A stretch of DNA of 64,000 bases from Annona cherimola (taxonomy: Eukaryota > Streptophyta > Magnoliopsida > Magnoliales > Annonaceae). The translations under genes were made by a program, and so were the position numbers. The stretch spans positions 57,145,563-57,209,562 of the forward strand of contig CM059972.1 of the NCBI GenBank assembly GCA_030490835.1. Reading direction: 5' to 3'. Numbering within the stretch: the stretch's first letter is position 1; every line of letters starts with the position of its first letter. The notes under the pieces are model-generated. The model was given only the letters and a program-made list of their open reading frames with translations, did not search any database and had not been told where the DNA came from. Of the stretch, positions 11,346-23,700 are shown piece after piece.

Positions 11346-13877
11346 CATCTTATGATCCTCTCAATTTCAATGTACGCGTATGGAGCATATCTTCGATAAT
11401 CTGATTTACTCTCCGTCTATCCATCGATCTGGGGATGAAATGTTGTACTGAACTTTAGTTGAGTGCTTAGGATTTCATATAAACTCTTCCAGAATCGAGA
11501 CGTGAACGTCACATCCCGATCGAATAATATTGACTTAGGCACTCTGTGGAGTCGTATAATATCCTTGTAATATACTTTAGCTAATCTTTCAGCTGTAAAA
11601 GTCCTCTTTATGGGTATAAAATCAGCAACTTTGGATAATCGATCCACTATCACCCATGTAGAGTCATTTTTTGCCTGTGTCCTGGGTAATCCTTCGATAA
11701 AATCCATTGTTATATCATCCCATTTCCATTTGGGAACTTCCAAAGACTGTAGCTTTCTCGGCATCCGTTGGTAATCTGCCTTCACCCTTTGACAAGTTAA
11801 GCACTTTGATACGTATTCAACGATCTCTCTTTTCATGTTATTCTAATAATATGCCTTCTTGAGTCAATGATACATCTTCGTGCTTCCCAAATGCATGGAA
11901 AATGGTAAAAAATGAGCTTCTTTGAGAATTTGTTCCTTCAATTCTCCTGAATTAGGTATGCATAAGCGACCTTTGTATTGATACATACCTCACTCATCAA
12001 TAATGAATTCATTCAACCCCTTTTTCTTCCTCTTTTCCACATATGTATGTAGGTCTGCATCCTCTTGCTGTGCAAACTTGATCTATTCAAATAAGGATGA
12101 TTGTATGTGCATTTGTGATAATCTTGTTTGAACTCCAGGGGGACATACAATCAATTCAAATTGTCTTATTTCTCGAAGCAATCATTCCTCGTGATAAGTT
12201 GCGTTATGCTAGAATTTCTACTCAATGCATCAGCTAGCACATTTGCCTTACCTGGATGGTATAGGATCTTCAAATCGTAATCTTTAAGTAATTCAAGCCA
12301 TCTCTGTTGTCTCATATTCAATTCCATTTGAGTGAAAATATACTTAAGGCTCTTGTAATCCATATAAATCTCTCTTTTGGTACGATACAGGTAGTGTCTC
12401 CAAATTTTTAAGGAAAATACCACTGCAGCTAGTTCTAAGTCGTGAGTGGGGTAGCTTACCTCATTAGGCTTCAATTGCCGTGACACATAAGCTATCACCT
12501 TGCCTTTTTGCATTAGCACGCATCCTAGTCCCTTCCTTGAAGCATAACTGTAAACCACAAATCCTTCATTTCCTTCAGGTAGGGTTAGGATAGGTGCTTT
12601 TACCAATCGTTGCTTCGATCCCATGATCCTCCCCATTCCAATGTACACATACGGAGCATATCTTCGATAATCTGATTTACTCGCTCCGTCTATCCATCGG
12701 TCTGGGGATGAAATGTCGTATTGAACTTTAGTTGGGTGCTTAGGGTTTCGTGTAAACTCTCCATGTCGCATCCCGATCGGATACTATTGACTTAGGCACT
12801 CCGTAGAGTCGTACAATATCCTCGTAATATACTTTGGTCAATCTTTCAGTTATAAAAGTCCTCTTTATGGCTATAAAATGAGCAACTTTGGATAATTGAT
12901 CAACTATCACCTATATAGAGTCATTTCCTGCCTGTGTCTTGGGTAATCCTTCAATAAAATCCATTGTTATATCGTCTCATTTCCATACGGGAACTTCCAA
13001 AGACTGTAGTTTTCCCGGCACCCGTTGGTAATCTGCCTTCACCCTTTGACAAGTTAAGCACTTTGATACGTATTCAGCGATCTCTCCTTTCATGTTATTC
13101 CAACAATATGCCTTCTTGAGATCCTGATACATCTTCGTGCTTCCCGGATGCATGGAAAATGGGGAAAATGAGCTTCTTTAAGAATTTGTTCCTTCAATTC
13201 TCCTGAATTAGGTATACATAAGCGACCTTTGTATCGATACATACCTCACTCATCAACAATGAATTCATTCAACCGCTTTTTCGTCATTTTTCCACATATG
13301 TATGTAGGCCTTCATCCTCTTGCTGCGCAATCTTGATTTGTTCAAATAAGGATGATTGTATGTGCATTTGTGATAATCTTGTTTGAACTTCAGGGGGACA
13401 TACAATCAGTTCCAATTGTCTTATTTCTCGAAGCAATCCTTTCTCCTTTGTGATAAGTTGCGCTATACAAGCATTTCTGCTCAATGCAACAGCTACCACA
13501 TTTGCCTTACTTGGATGGTATAGAATCTCCAAATTGTAATCTTTAAGTAATTCGTGTCATCTCTGTTGTCTCATATTCAATTCCTTTTAAGTGAAAATGT
13601 ACTTAAGGCTCTTATGATCCGTATAAATCTCGCGTTTAGTACCATACAGGTAGTGTCTCCAAATTTTCAAGGCAAATACTACTGCAGCTAGTTCTAACTC
13701 GTGGGTGGGGTAGCTTACCTCATTGGGCTTCAATTATCGTGACGCATCAGCTTTCACCTTGCCTTTCTACATTAGCACACATCCCATTCCCTTCCTTGAA
13801 GCATCACTATAAACCATAAATCCTTCATTTCCTTCAGGTAGGATTAAGATAGACGCTTTTACCAATCGTTGCTTCAA
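11346..13877 (-). repeat. Tandem duplication (~1.26 kb) of RNase H C-terminus plus integrase
   Basis: 11346-12616 and 12617-13877 are collinear copies: the FHVIPTTYAFLSQ-antisense landmarks recur at 11833/13088 and 12596/13855 (spacing 1,255-1,259 bp). Each holds RNase H from the LPEGNEGF motif on, the linker with ILYHPxKANV, the integrase zinc finger and most of the catalytic core. The junction at 12616/12617 joins the integrase core of one copy to mid-RNase H of the next, next to shared ATGATCCTC on both sides. Both copies have separate later mutations, so the duplication is not recent. Confidence 0.85.
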
Positions 13878-15374
13878 TTCTTGGAAATTGCACTCGCATT
13901 CTTCAGACCATACATACTTGACTCTTTTACAAGTCAACCTCGTCAGTGGGGCTGATAATTGTGAAAAACCTTCAACAAATCTTTTGTAGTAGCTTGCCAA
14001 TCCCAGAAAACTTCTGATTTCTATAATGGTCGTTGGTCTTGACCACTTGAATACTGCCTCAATCTTCTGAGGGTCGACTTGCACACCTTTTTATGATATT
14101 ATATGCCCAATAAATGCTACTTTTTTTAACCAAAACTCCATTTCTTCAGCTTGACGTATAGTTTCTCCTTCCTTAAACTTTCCAGTACCCTTCTTAAATG
14201 CATCTCATGCTCCTCTTTTGATTTGGAGTAAATCAGGATGTCATCAATAAACATGACCACAAATTGGTCCAAATAATCCCGAAATATTCTGTTCATCATA
14301 TCCATAAATACAGCAGGGGCATTAGTGAGTCTGAAAGGCATCACTAAGAACTCATAGTGTTCATACTTTGTTTGAAAAGCTGTCTTGTGAACATCGGTAG
14401 GACTTATCCTTAACTGATGGTACCCCGATTGCAAATCAATCTTTATGAATGTTGTAGCTCCTTTCAACTGATCGAACAAATAATCAATCCTCGACAACAG
14501 GTATTTGTTCTTCATTGTAACCCTGTTCAATTCCCTATAATCAATACAAAATCTAAGACTCTCATCCCTTTTCCTCCCAAACAGCACCGGAGCTCCCCAG
14601 GGTGATACACTGGGTCTGATAAAATCTTTATCCAGTAGCTCCTGTATTTGAGTTCTCAACTCATTCAACTCTGCTGGTGCCATTCGGTATAGGGCCTTAG
14701 ATATTAGAGCTGCGCTTGGTATGATCTCAATTGTCATATCCATTTCCCTTTCTGGAGGTAATGTAGTCAATTCCTTTGGAAAAACATTCGAAAATTCTTT
14801 AACCACTGGAATTTGATTTATTTTCACCTCCTTATCTTTTCTTACACTTACTGATACCAAATATGCTTGTCAGTTTTGGCGGATCATTTTAGCTGCTCTC
14901 ATAGAGGATATCAGTATCGTCGAATTCTCAGGCTATCTTAGCCTTCCAATGGCTACATCCTTTTCCAGGGCTGCTTCAAATTGCACTTTCTTATTTTTGC
15001 AATCAATTGTAGCTCCCTATTGGCTTAACCAATCCATGCCTAGTATTACGTCAAACTCGGTCATGGGTAATAGGATCAGATCGGCTTCTAAAATCATTGA
15101 CCTTATCCTGATTAGGCCTGCTTTACATTCTTGGCTAGAGCCGGCTAACTTATAGACAGGGGATTCTGCGGATTACCTCATTAGTTTCCTCTATTGGTAG
15201 TGCATGCGTGGTTACATACTGGCAAGCTATGAATAAATGGCTAGCACCCGAATCAAACAAAGCTATAGTCGAATTTCCTAAAATATAAACTATACCTGTA
15301 ACCACTTTCTCCTCTTGCTCTTGTGACTTTGTTCGGGTCAGAGCATGCACTTGTACAGGATTGGTAGAGGTTCC

Positions 15375-16725
15375 CTATCTGTTAGCTGCTCCCGTTAACC
15401 TTGGTTGTTCGGTCTTTCCTCGCCCTTGCGATGTTTGTGCTCTGTTTGGACAATTCGGAGCTATGTGCCCGACTTGGTCACAAACGTAGCATTTTACAAC
15501 CTTTGTCTCTCCCTTTCCACATTCATTGGCTATGTTCCCCGTTTGCCTATACTTAAAATATTTTTTTGATCCTTTCAAACATTCGCCTACATGGCGCTTT
15601 TGACATTTCTTACAAGCAGGTGACATTTTCTTCTTTGGGGCTCCTTTTCCTTTCCTCGTACCTCCTTTCCTTACCGTCTCAACTTCTTTCACTCCTAAGC
15701 TGAACATCCTGGATCTAGCCTTAGTTCTTGGGTTCTTATTGCCTCAATCTCCAAGGCTCTTTCCCTTTCTACACTAGACGTGTAATCTTTGATCAGTAGA
15801 GGGGCTAGACTCTCTTTGAGGTATGGCTTCAGTTCTTGTTGGAATCTCTGTGTTTTTTCTCTGGCACATTAGTTATCCATAGTATATATCTCACCAAGGC
15901 ATTGAACTTGGTGGCGTATTCCTTCACAATCATTCTCCATTAATAGAGCCTCTCAAACTCTATGACCTTTTGACTCTTCAATCCTACCGGGAGATACTCT
16001 TTGTTGAATTCTTCCACAAATGACTGTCATGTCACCTCCTCTAGGTGTGGCATAGTAATTAACATTGTTTCTCACCACTCATGTGAATCCTTTACCAATA
16101 GATGAGTGGCACACAACATCTTTTGCCTGTCATTACACGGAGTTATCCTGAACAGCTTTCGGATCTCCGTCATCCACTGTTCAGCTTGAACGGGGTCAGG
16201 TTCACCTATGAATTTAGGAGGCCGTTGTATAAGGAATGCATTTATTGCCCTCCTGTCTCTTCCATGAATTGATTCTCATCTGCTGTGGGTACTATAGAGG
16301 GAATCGGGTTAGCCGTCGGAATGGGTCCTTCCTTTTAATAGAGCTTGTTTGGTCCTCTCCCACAAGTCTTGAATAATGTTTGCGGCTTGGGTTGCTCAAT
16401 CTCGAGTAGCTTGTTGCATGGCTTCTTTTACCACCATAGCTACTCTGTCCTCGATTATTCGAGCTTGCCTTTGTTCTTGTTCCCTATTTGGTTCTGGGCT
16501 TTCATTTGCCCATCTTTGACGATTTCTTTGGTTTGACCCTTGTGATTCAGGCCTAACTCTTTTAGGTCTGCTAGATTCTCCAACCTCATGCCGGCTGGGA
16601 ACTTCTGTAGCAATTTCTTTTCCTTTATTCTTTCTGATCCTTGATCTCCTCTTTTTCTGAATATTCAAAAGCACATAACTTTCATTCATGGTTAGGGTTA
16701 GGTCATCATATACACATTTCATCAT
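15375..16725 (-). pseudogene. gag of element 0, nonsense-rich
   Basis: The N-terminal frame 16725-16396 matches the gag of L10 (47190): KEIATEVPSRHEVGESSRP and VKEAMQQATRD versus KEAATEVPSQHEISESSRP and VKEAMQQATRD. The capsid-like middle (about 16320-15760) keeps QAEQWMTEIRKLFRI and LVKDSHEWWETML through stops. The C-terminal frame 15707-15375 carries a CKKC-x3-H-x4-C knuckle and a canonical CYVCDQVGHIAPNC knuckle with basic flanks. The original start codon is unclear because the equivalent of the L10 start is altered. It encodes the structural, RNA-binding protein of the retrotransposon particle. Confidence 0.8.
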
Positions 16726-17712
16726 TATACGGTTAATTTACTATAACCAAATCACACAATCATATCCGTGTCATATTCCATCATTCATCAATCATACACA
16801 CTCATATCCATTCATTCATTTCATGCATTGAAAATCCTTAGATATAATTATATCATCATAACTATTTTCATCATTCATATTATCGAGCATCCATTTATGT
16901 GGCGCCCCGAACCGAGGTGCCTAGAAGCCTTACTCCGGGATCGTTTTGATTGGTAAACGTGACTCAGGATTGTTGCCCTGATCACACGGCAAGATTTTTT
17001 TTTATTTTTATCAATACATGGAAAATTTCCATCATTCATACAATTTGAAATATATTTCACATAACACAGTTATGATAAAAAAACTATTCCATAAACATTT
17101 TCGTTGGAATAAAAATATTCCCTTTTCATCTCAAAATTATCATCGTTGACTTTACATAAAGTTTACATAAACACCATTTATATCAAAAATTACATAACAC
17201 TTGGCATGCTGCCTTCATCATCATTTCCTGTCTGTTGTTGAAAAAGCATAGGTGAGTAATAATACTCAGTAAGCAAGCTATACATAATTTTTCAATCATT
17301 TTCATGCATTTCATAAAATGCAAATGCAATGCATACATAGCATTCATGACATTCCTTTGGATGCAACGCTAGCTAGGCGCCAATCCCATACATGCTCCCA
17401 TTTCAGGGAGGTCGCCGCCGGCCTGGGCCTATTAAGCGACTTGGCAATAGCGAGGGGGACATCCGGTCCGCTTACTACCTCGACTAAGGCCTATTCCTCG
17501 TGCACATGCTCATTCTCATACACATGCCGGCATGATATTTGCAAATCATAAACAATTTCATAAAAAGCATTTAATAAATAATTTCACAAAACGAACTTCA
17601 GTTCATGTAAAGCAGTTATAGGTATGGCCAACCTTAAATAAATTTCATAAAGCAACTTGCAAACAATTTTAAGCATTTTGGAAATAATTTGCAAAACATA
17701 TAACTTGCTTAC

Positions 17713-17751
17713 CTTCTTAGGAGGTGTCTTCGACCTTCTCTTTTCCTTTTC
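17713..17751 (-). other. Candidate leader micro-exon, LTR S1 (39 nt)
   Basis: Bounded in the sense direction by TTGAATAG and GTAAGCAAG; purine-rich start GAAAAGGAAAAGAGAAGG. Same block as in seven other LTRs. Confidence 0.55.
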
Positions 17752-18588
17752 CTATTCAAGGACAAAGGATATTTCATTTCCTCTATTTAAGCTGCTTCCC
17801 ATGTATGCTTTATAATATTTGGGCATTATTTCTTTACATTGATATTTTTGTCCATAAATTCTTCAAAAATTCCATACTTATATTCAAATATTAATTTCCA
17901 AATTTTCTCCAAAATCACACTGTTCACTGTAGCAAATCAGTATAGCAAAATCACTGTTCATCCGTGGTTACTGTTCACAGCAACGTGGTTACTATTCATG
18001 GGTTTCAAAAATTGATATTTTTTCCAAAAATGAAAAATACCATGACATACCTTATGCCTAGTATATCATTGAAAATTTCTTATATTTTGAATTTATCATT
18101 ATTTACTTGGCCAAAAAAATCATTTTCTCCATATACTAAAAATCATCATAAATTCACTTAAGCATAATCCTTAATTCCGAAAATCATGAAATTAATATAT
18201 CATCATTCCAACATCATATTTATCATCATCATACATTCTAAGTCATCATTTATCAATTTTAGAGTATTATTTTCACATATCATATGCTGTCTTCCCGAAT
18301 ACCCTATCTTTGCTCCAAAGTTTTGATGTTTTGGCATAATTCCATTTAAAAATTATATCTATACTTATTTTCTCATGCTTGGGAATTATCTAAGCATGGT
18401 TTTACCTTACTTAACATCCAAAAGAAATTTGGGTAGAAATCACTTACCCAAAGTGGAGATACGCCTCTTTTTCTCGCACTTTCTCTCTCCAACCTCTATT
18501 TTTCAAGGCTAAAACGTGTGGGGATGGAAAATTGCTCAAGTGATTTTTGATCTGGGATGACTGTGGATTTCGTTCATGGGCTGCTCCT

Positions 18589-18597
18589 CTATTTATA
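18589..18597 (-). promoter_or_regulatory. TATA box of solo LTR S1
   Basis: Minus-strand TATAAATAG, about 140 nt upstream of the conserved splice-donor-like GTAAGTG at 18447. Confidence 0.6.
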
Positions 18598-19487
18598 GGG
18601 GTCCATTTTTCATAAATTTGGAATTTACCCCCTCTAGCTTAGGGTGTAAAATTGCAAAAGTGTTTTTTTCTAATTTCCCAAAGGTGCTTAGAGCATTGTG
18701 CAAACACCCTACCCTGCTCCAGCTGCCCTATATTGCAGGCCTATTTTTCCTATTTTTTAATTTTTTTATTTAATTAATTTTAAGCTAATTAAATCTAAAC
18801 CCTTGATTTTTGATTTGGATGAATTGGGACCATTGATTAAAGTCAAATAGCCATTAAATGCCCCTTCTCACGCCCCTGCCCTTGCTGATTTGCATTAAAT
18901 TTTTTATTATTATTTTATTATTATTTTTTAAAAAAGTCAAAAGTAGCTTTTAATAAAAGTTAAGCTACTTTTTGATTTTTATTTGATGGTTTATCTTGAC
19001 CTTTGATTCATGGTTTTCATCACATCTTAACCCATTCATCATGTCCATCATAAATTTTTAACCATCCATAAAAAATTTCATCGAATTCCGACGCCCGGAT
19101 TGCAATTTATGAATTTTTTTCTATTTTTCCACAAAAATCCAAACTTGGATTAAAATATCCAAAAGAATTGCTATTTTGTCTTGTAGTGATTAAATCTCTA
19201 TTTTGTCTTTTTGTGATTAAGTTAATCCAAGTGATTAAGTCTTAATCACGGGTCTTAGTCATTGGTTACTATTCACGTGCACTATTCACATGCACTATTC
19301 ACGGGGTTAAATTCCTAATTGCATTATTTCAATCTCCAATACACATATCCATCAATATAATTCATGAATTTTTATTTATTCATAAAATTATTACAAAAAT
19401 TACAATTGTCGAAATGACGCGTATACAGTCGAAACAACGCGTATACGGTCAGGGTTCCACAATTTAAGAGACAAAGTCTTAACTTGT

Positions 19488-20185
19488 TGTGATACCCAGA
19501 CCCAAGTAGGGCTCATGTATATGCATTTGGCATATAAACATTAATTATGTATGATTCATGTATGTTTGGATGATTTTATGATTTTATGATATTTTACAAT
19601 TAGGGTTGTGATTACGATTGGTGATTAAGATTAATCGTCATAGCCCAATATAAGTCAATATGACTAAAAGGGCTTAATGAGGATTAGAAAATGTTAATGT
19701 GGTATTAATATTAATATTAATTTTTATGATTTAATTTATGAAAATTAGAATGGTAATTATGAAATTATATTGGAAAATATAGAAAATTCATAACTTGACG
19801 CCTATAAGGCGGATTGATATGAAATTTGAAAGATGAGCTTATGGATATGAACTTAACCTTATATGTGGATTGAATTAAGAAAAATGTGATGGAATTAAGA
19901 TGATAATTATTTGTGTTCAATCTCATACTTTAAGATTATTTTCAAAGGATTATAACTTGACGTAGACAAGTCGGTTTGAGACGAAACTTGAAACGATTGA
20001 ATAAAATTATGAAATCTATGTTATAGAAGGTTTGGATTAAGTTAATTACCATGAGAATATGCTTAATTGAAAAAAGATAAGTAACATTGACTTTGTGCAC
20101 CTAAAAGTACCATAACATTAATTAAAATGGAAGTGGTTTAATGGCTTGGTATAATGCCCATGAGAGGTGTCAAAAGGAGGTGCTT
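19488..20185 (+). mobile_element. Element P 5' LTR, piece 1
   Basis: Begins TGTGATACCCAGACCC, the LTR start, and runs through the conserved paired U3 boxes (19788-19833, 19950-19990) until it is cut by LTR a at 20186. It continues at 31655. TGCTT (20181-20185) and TTCTT (31650-31654) are the candidate, slightly diverged target duplication of LTR a. Confidence 0.85.
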
Positions 20186-20795
20186 TGTGGCGCCCCAAAC
20201 TGAGACGGCACTTTCTTACCTCAAGATCTTATTGATTGGTAAATGTGAATCAGGATTGTTGCCCTGATCACACGGCGGGTTCTTAATTGGATTTCGTCCA
20301 AACTTTTTATTTTTGATTCAAATCTCTTATCTATCATCATTCATCATACACATGGCAATACACTTGTAATAAATTTCATATTTCATTTCATAGCATTTCA
20401 ACATGCTTTTCTACAATAATAGTCTTCTGACTTAATCCTGACATTTTCCATTCATATATACATACATTCAATCATTGATACACATAGAACTTATATTTCT
20501 AAATAAATTCACATATACATCAACATACCTTAGCACTTTAATCATGCTATTCCATTCCATTCCATTCCTTATAGCCCACATGGCTACCATCACGTACCTT
20601 TCCTTTATTGCTTAGATTGCCATCCTCTTGAGTTTCCCGATACCTGTCTAAGGTTTGGAAAAACAAAACGTGAGTGACAACTCAGTAAGCAAACATTTTA
20701 TCTTTTAGGGCAAGACTTCCTTGAAAACCTTTTTCTTAAACATCTTGAACACCTTTTTACTTGAGGACATGCGTATGTCCTAAAACATTATCGTG
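20186..20795 (-). mobile_element. LTR a (solo), piece 1: LTR 3' end
   Basis: Reversed LTR end TGTGGCGCCCCAAAC at 20186, with the acceptor block (~20640-20665) and the start of the GGACAT hairpin region. It is interrupted at 20796 by LTR b and resumes at 26344, where the text continues as in the uninterrupted homologue at about 53160-53260. Confidence 0.85.
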
Positions 20796-23700
20796 TGTGG
20801 CGCCCCAAATCGAGACGTCACATCCTTACCTCAGGATCTATCGATTGGTAAATGTGAGTCAGGATTGTTGCCCTGAACACGCGGCGGGTTCTTAATTTGA
20901 TCTCGTCCAAATTTTTATTTTGCTTTTCTTTCATCATATAAGCTCATACTTGTCATCATTCATAGTGAACTCATCCATATCATCATAAAATTTGTCATAC
21001 AAGTATCTTTACTTTCATATTATAGGCAACATATATATGTTCATGAATAAAAATTCACATAGAATTTTATACATAATCACTTATCTATTTACACCATACA
21101 TAATCAATCCCATTTCATTATAAGCAATACATTCATCCATCAATTCTTCAAACATACCGATACCTTTTAGCTTTGCTCCTCCCCTCGAGCCTTTAAACCT
21201 GTCTAAGGTTGGGAAAACAAAACGTGAGTGATAAACTCAGTAAGCAAGCATCATTTTTTTCATTTAAATGCATCCCTTGCCCATTAGGTAGGAGACACTT
21301 ATCAAGTGATCAACTACCAATAGGAAGAAACCTTTTTTAGAAATCTTCTTTATAAAACACTCATAATACTTTGTGCATATCCCCATTTTGAGGATTTTCA
21401 AAAGTGATGTCTATGCATCTAAACCATTTTTCATGGGGACAATTGTTTGTCCCAAAATAGTTTTTCATCTATCATGAAGACATGTCTATGTCCAAAAATA
21501 TTTTTCATATGGCATGAGGACAACTATATGTCCTAAAACATTTTTCTTATAACCTTTTGCCCATGAGGACATTTACTTGTCCCAAAACATCATTTATTTA
21601 ATTTTCTTTATAACGCAACTCGGGGTTGTTCAAAAGCAATGCATGTGCATAGAAATCTTTTATCTAGGCGGACATTCTCATGTCCAAAAATATTTTTCCA
21701 TATAAGCCTCTTTTAACCCGCATATAAGATACCAAACCCTTTTTAAACCAATATGGCGGACATATTCATGTCCTAAATATTTTTCCATATAAATTGATTT
21801 TAACCTGCATATGGTATCTTTTGAAGACTGAACATAAATCCATTTAAATCCAACACAAATCCATTTAAAACAAAACAGTGTAGGTGCCCATTTTGGGACT
21901 TTTAAAACATAGGGAACATATGTATGTTCCAAAAACATATGGATTTGTGTCTCTGACCCTCAAGAAGGTGACACTTAACAAGTGATCATCCTCCCCTAGG
22001 AAAGAAACCATTCATGTGACTGCACCGCTAGCTAGGCGGTTGTCCATGATCCTGCTCCCATTTCAGGGAGGGCGCCGCCGGCCTCCAGCCTTTCCCTAAG
22101 CGACTCGGCTACAGGTAGAGGTGAGCTCTGGTTCTCGACCATTTTGGTCTGTAACCACCTCAACCATGAGCCTAGTATATCGTTTTGCGCACATTCGTAT
22201 GCTAGCAATGATTTTCACAAAACTTAGCCCAGTCATTTGACTGTGCTCTTTTTCAAGCCTCAGCTTGATATGTATAAAGCCAACTTTAGTCCGCAGACTA
22301 TGCCCTTCTCGAATTGAGAACTGGGTAGGATTATTTTGAAAAGAAAAATAAAATATTTTAAACCACTTAGTTCGCAGACTATGCCCTTCTCAAATTGAAA
22401 CTGGGCTTGGTTGTTTTGAAAATAAAATATTTTTGTAAATTATTTTCAAATGCTGATGTTAGGATGACCACCCTTAAAGAGTTTAGAAATATTTTAATAA
22501 ATTCATTTTACCAAACATTTGAAATATTCGAGAAGACAATATTTTGCAAAACCTTAATGATTTGCTAAACAACTTTTAAAATTCTTATTTTAAGTAGCTT
22601 TTGAACTAATTCAAAACTCGCGGAGACAACTTTTCTTAATAACATTTTTATGAGCAAAACTTATGCAACTCTCTTCCATCCACTGTAATGGCATTATTTG
22701 TCTTATCCACGTCGCTTCTTTGTTACACTTATATATATATATAGAGAAAGAGGAGTTTGCATAATCTTTTGATCATTATTTACACATAAAATCTACTAAA
22801 TCATTTTGTAGGACTGGTCACCCTTAAATCTTTTTGGAACATCAGAGTAAAGCATCTTCAAAGTGTTACAACTCTAAGAGTTGTAAAGCACCTTGATAGA
22901 TTATTTCAAAACATCTACACAAATCTCAAAACACGTATATAAATTCAACTTATGACATTTAATGAAAACCATTTCAAAACATTTATTTATTTCTAGAAAC
23001 CATTTTGTACAGAATTCATTTTTCAATAAAACTCCTTGGAAATAGAATTTCCATGGTTTATTTTTGAATATCACTTTATGAAAGAGACAAACTCTTTCAA
23101 TATAAAACTCTTTGTAAACCACACTTGCATGAACTCGCTTATATTAAAACCATCTTAAAACCCACACATATTTTCAAGACCTGAGCTTGCTTACTCTATA
23201 AGCAATTCTCCACATCATTAATATAAACATGATCAAGTAAATTTAATACTTGAATATAAACATTATGCTTGAAAATTCACTTACTTATCTCATAAGCGAT
23301 TATGAAACCAACTTATTGTAGCAAGTTCATAAATTTCATAAAATTCCTTTGAAACAATATTTTGGAAAGCTCGTTTGCTTACTTGTAAGCAAATTCTTTA
23401 AAATCATTGATATAAGCATTTCCAATCTTGGCAATACTTATGATAGAATAACTATTTTAACAATTATTTTCTTGTTTTCCATGAAACAATCCTTAAGGCA
23501 TTTTATTTAAGCTATCATTTTCAAAACATAGGAAGAAATCAATATTTTGAAAAGCTCGCTTGCTTACCTTGATCACGTGAGCTTCCCTGGTCAACCTTTT
23601 CTTTGCCTTTACCTATACATGTAGAATGATATAACATTCATGTAAATTCCATTTGCTTGCATTCACCTAGTTTTCCAACCCTTTTTCATAAACATTCATA

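Larger units (their letters stand above)
10655..15350 (-). pseudogene. pol of element 0: protease-RT-RNase H-integrase(-duplicate)-chromodomain
   Basis: Protease: the frame 15350-15150 has the DSGASH active-site motif (residues 33-38). RT: 14860-14126, 244 codons, with [30 protein letters not shown] and the catalytic FIDDILIYS (residues ~204-212). RNase H: 14084-13767 ([21 protein letters not shown]) continues with stops. Integrase appears twice because of a ~1.26-kb tandem duplication; the better copy (11836-11417) keeps the CLTC zinc-finger half, WDDITMDFIEGLP (first Asp) and FDRDVTF (second Asp), while the DG-x-TE region follows a stop at 11417. Stops and frame changes are frequent, so no polyprotein can be made. 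The end lies close to 10655, just before the polypurine tract. Confidence 0.85.
16898..19461 (-). mobile_element. Solo LTR S1 (2.56 kb) with ATTTA target duplication
   Basis: Plus-strand TGTGGCGCCCCGAACC at 16898 is the reversed LTR end, and AGGGTTCCACA ending at 19461 is the reversed start (TGTGGAACCCT). ATTTA stands at 16893-16897 and again at 19462-19466, a perfect 5-bp target duplication. It inserted into the leader of element 0. It carries TATA (18597-18589), donor (GT at 18447-18446), micro-exon (17751-17713), GC-rich island (17361-17440), acceptor (~17228) and clusters of ACTGTTCAC-like words (17925-18000; 19259-19303). Confidence 0.9.
6544..19487 (-). mobile_element. Element 0: Tekay/Del-like Ty3/gypsy chromovirus, decayed, 5' end lost to nested insertions
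   Basis: In sense (minus) order the element has a leader remnant (19487-19467 and 16897-16726), gag, protease, RT, RNase H, integrase, chromodomain, polypurine tract and 3' LTR. This domain order and the C-terminal chromodomain identify a chromovirus; the gag sequence and multi-kb LTR point to the Tekay/Del clade. The leader is split at 16897 by a solo LTR with perfect 5-bp duplications and cut at 19487 by the plus-strand element P. The 5' LTR and PBS must lie to the right of the window, if they survive. Confidence 0.8.

Noticed and set aside
10630..16725. Assignment of element 0 to the Ogre/Tat lineage because of giant LTRs and the leader ORF of its relative L10
   Set aside because: A clear chromodomain at the integrase C-terminus and the tRNA-Met PBS of its relatives point to a Tekay/Del-like chromovirus.
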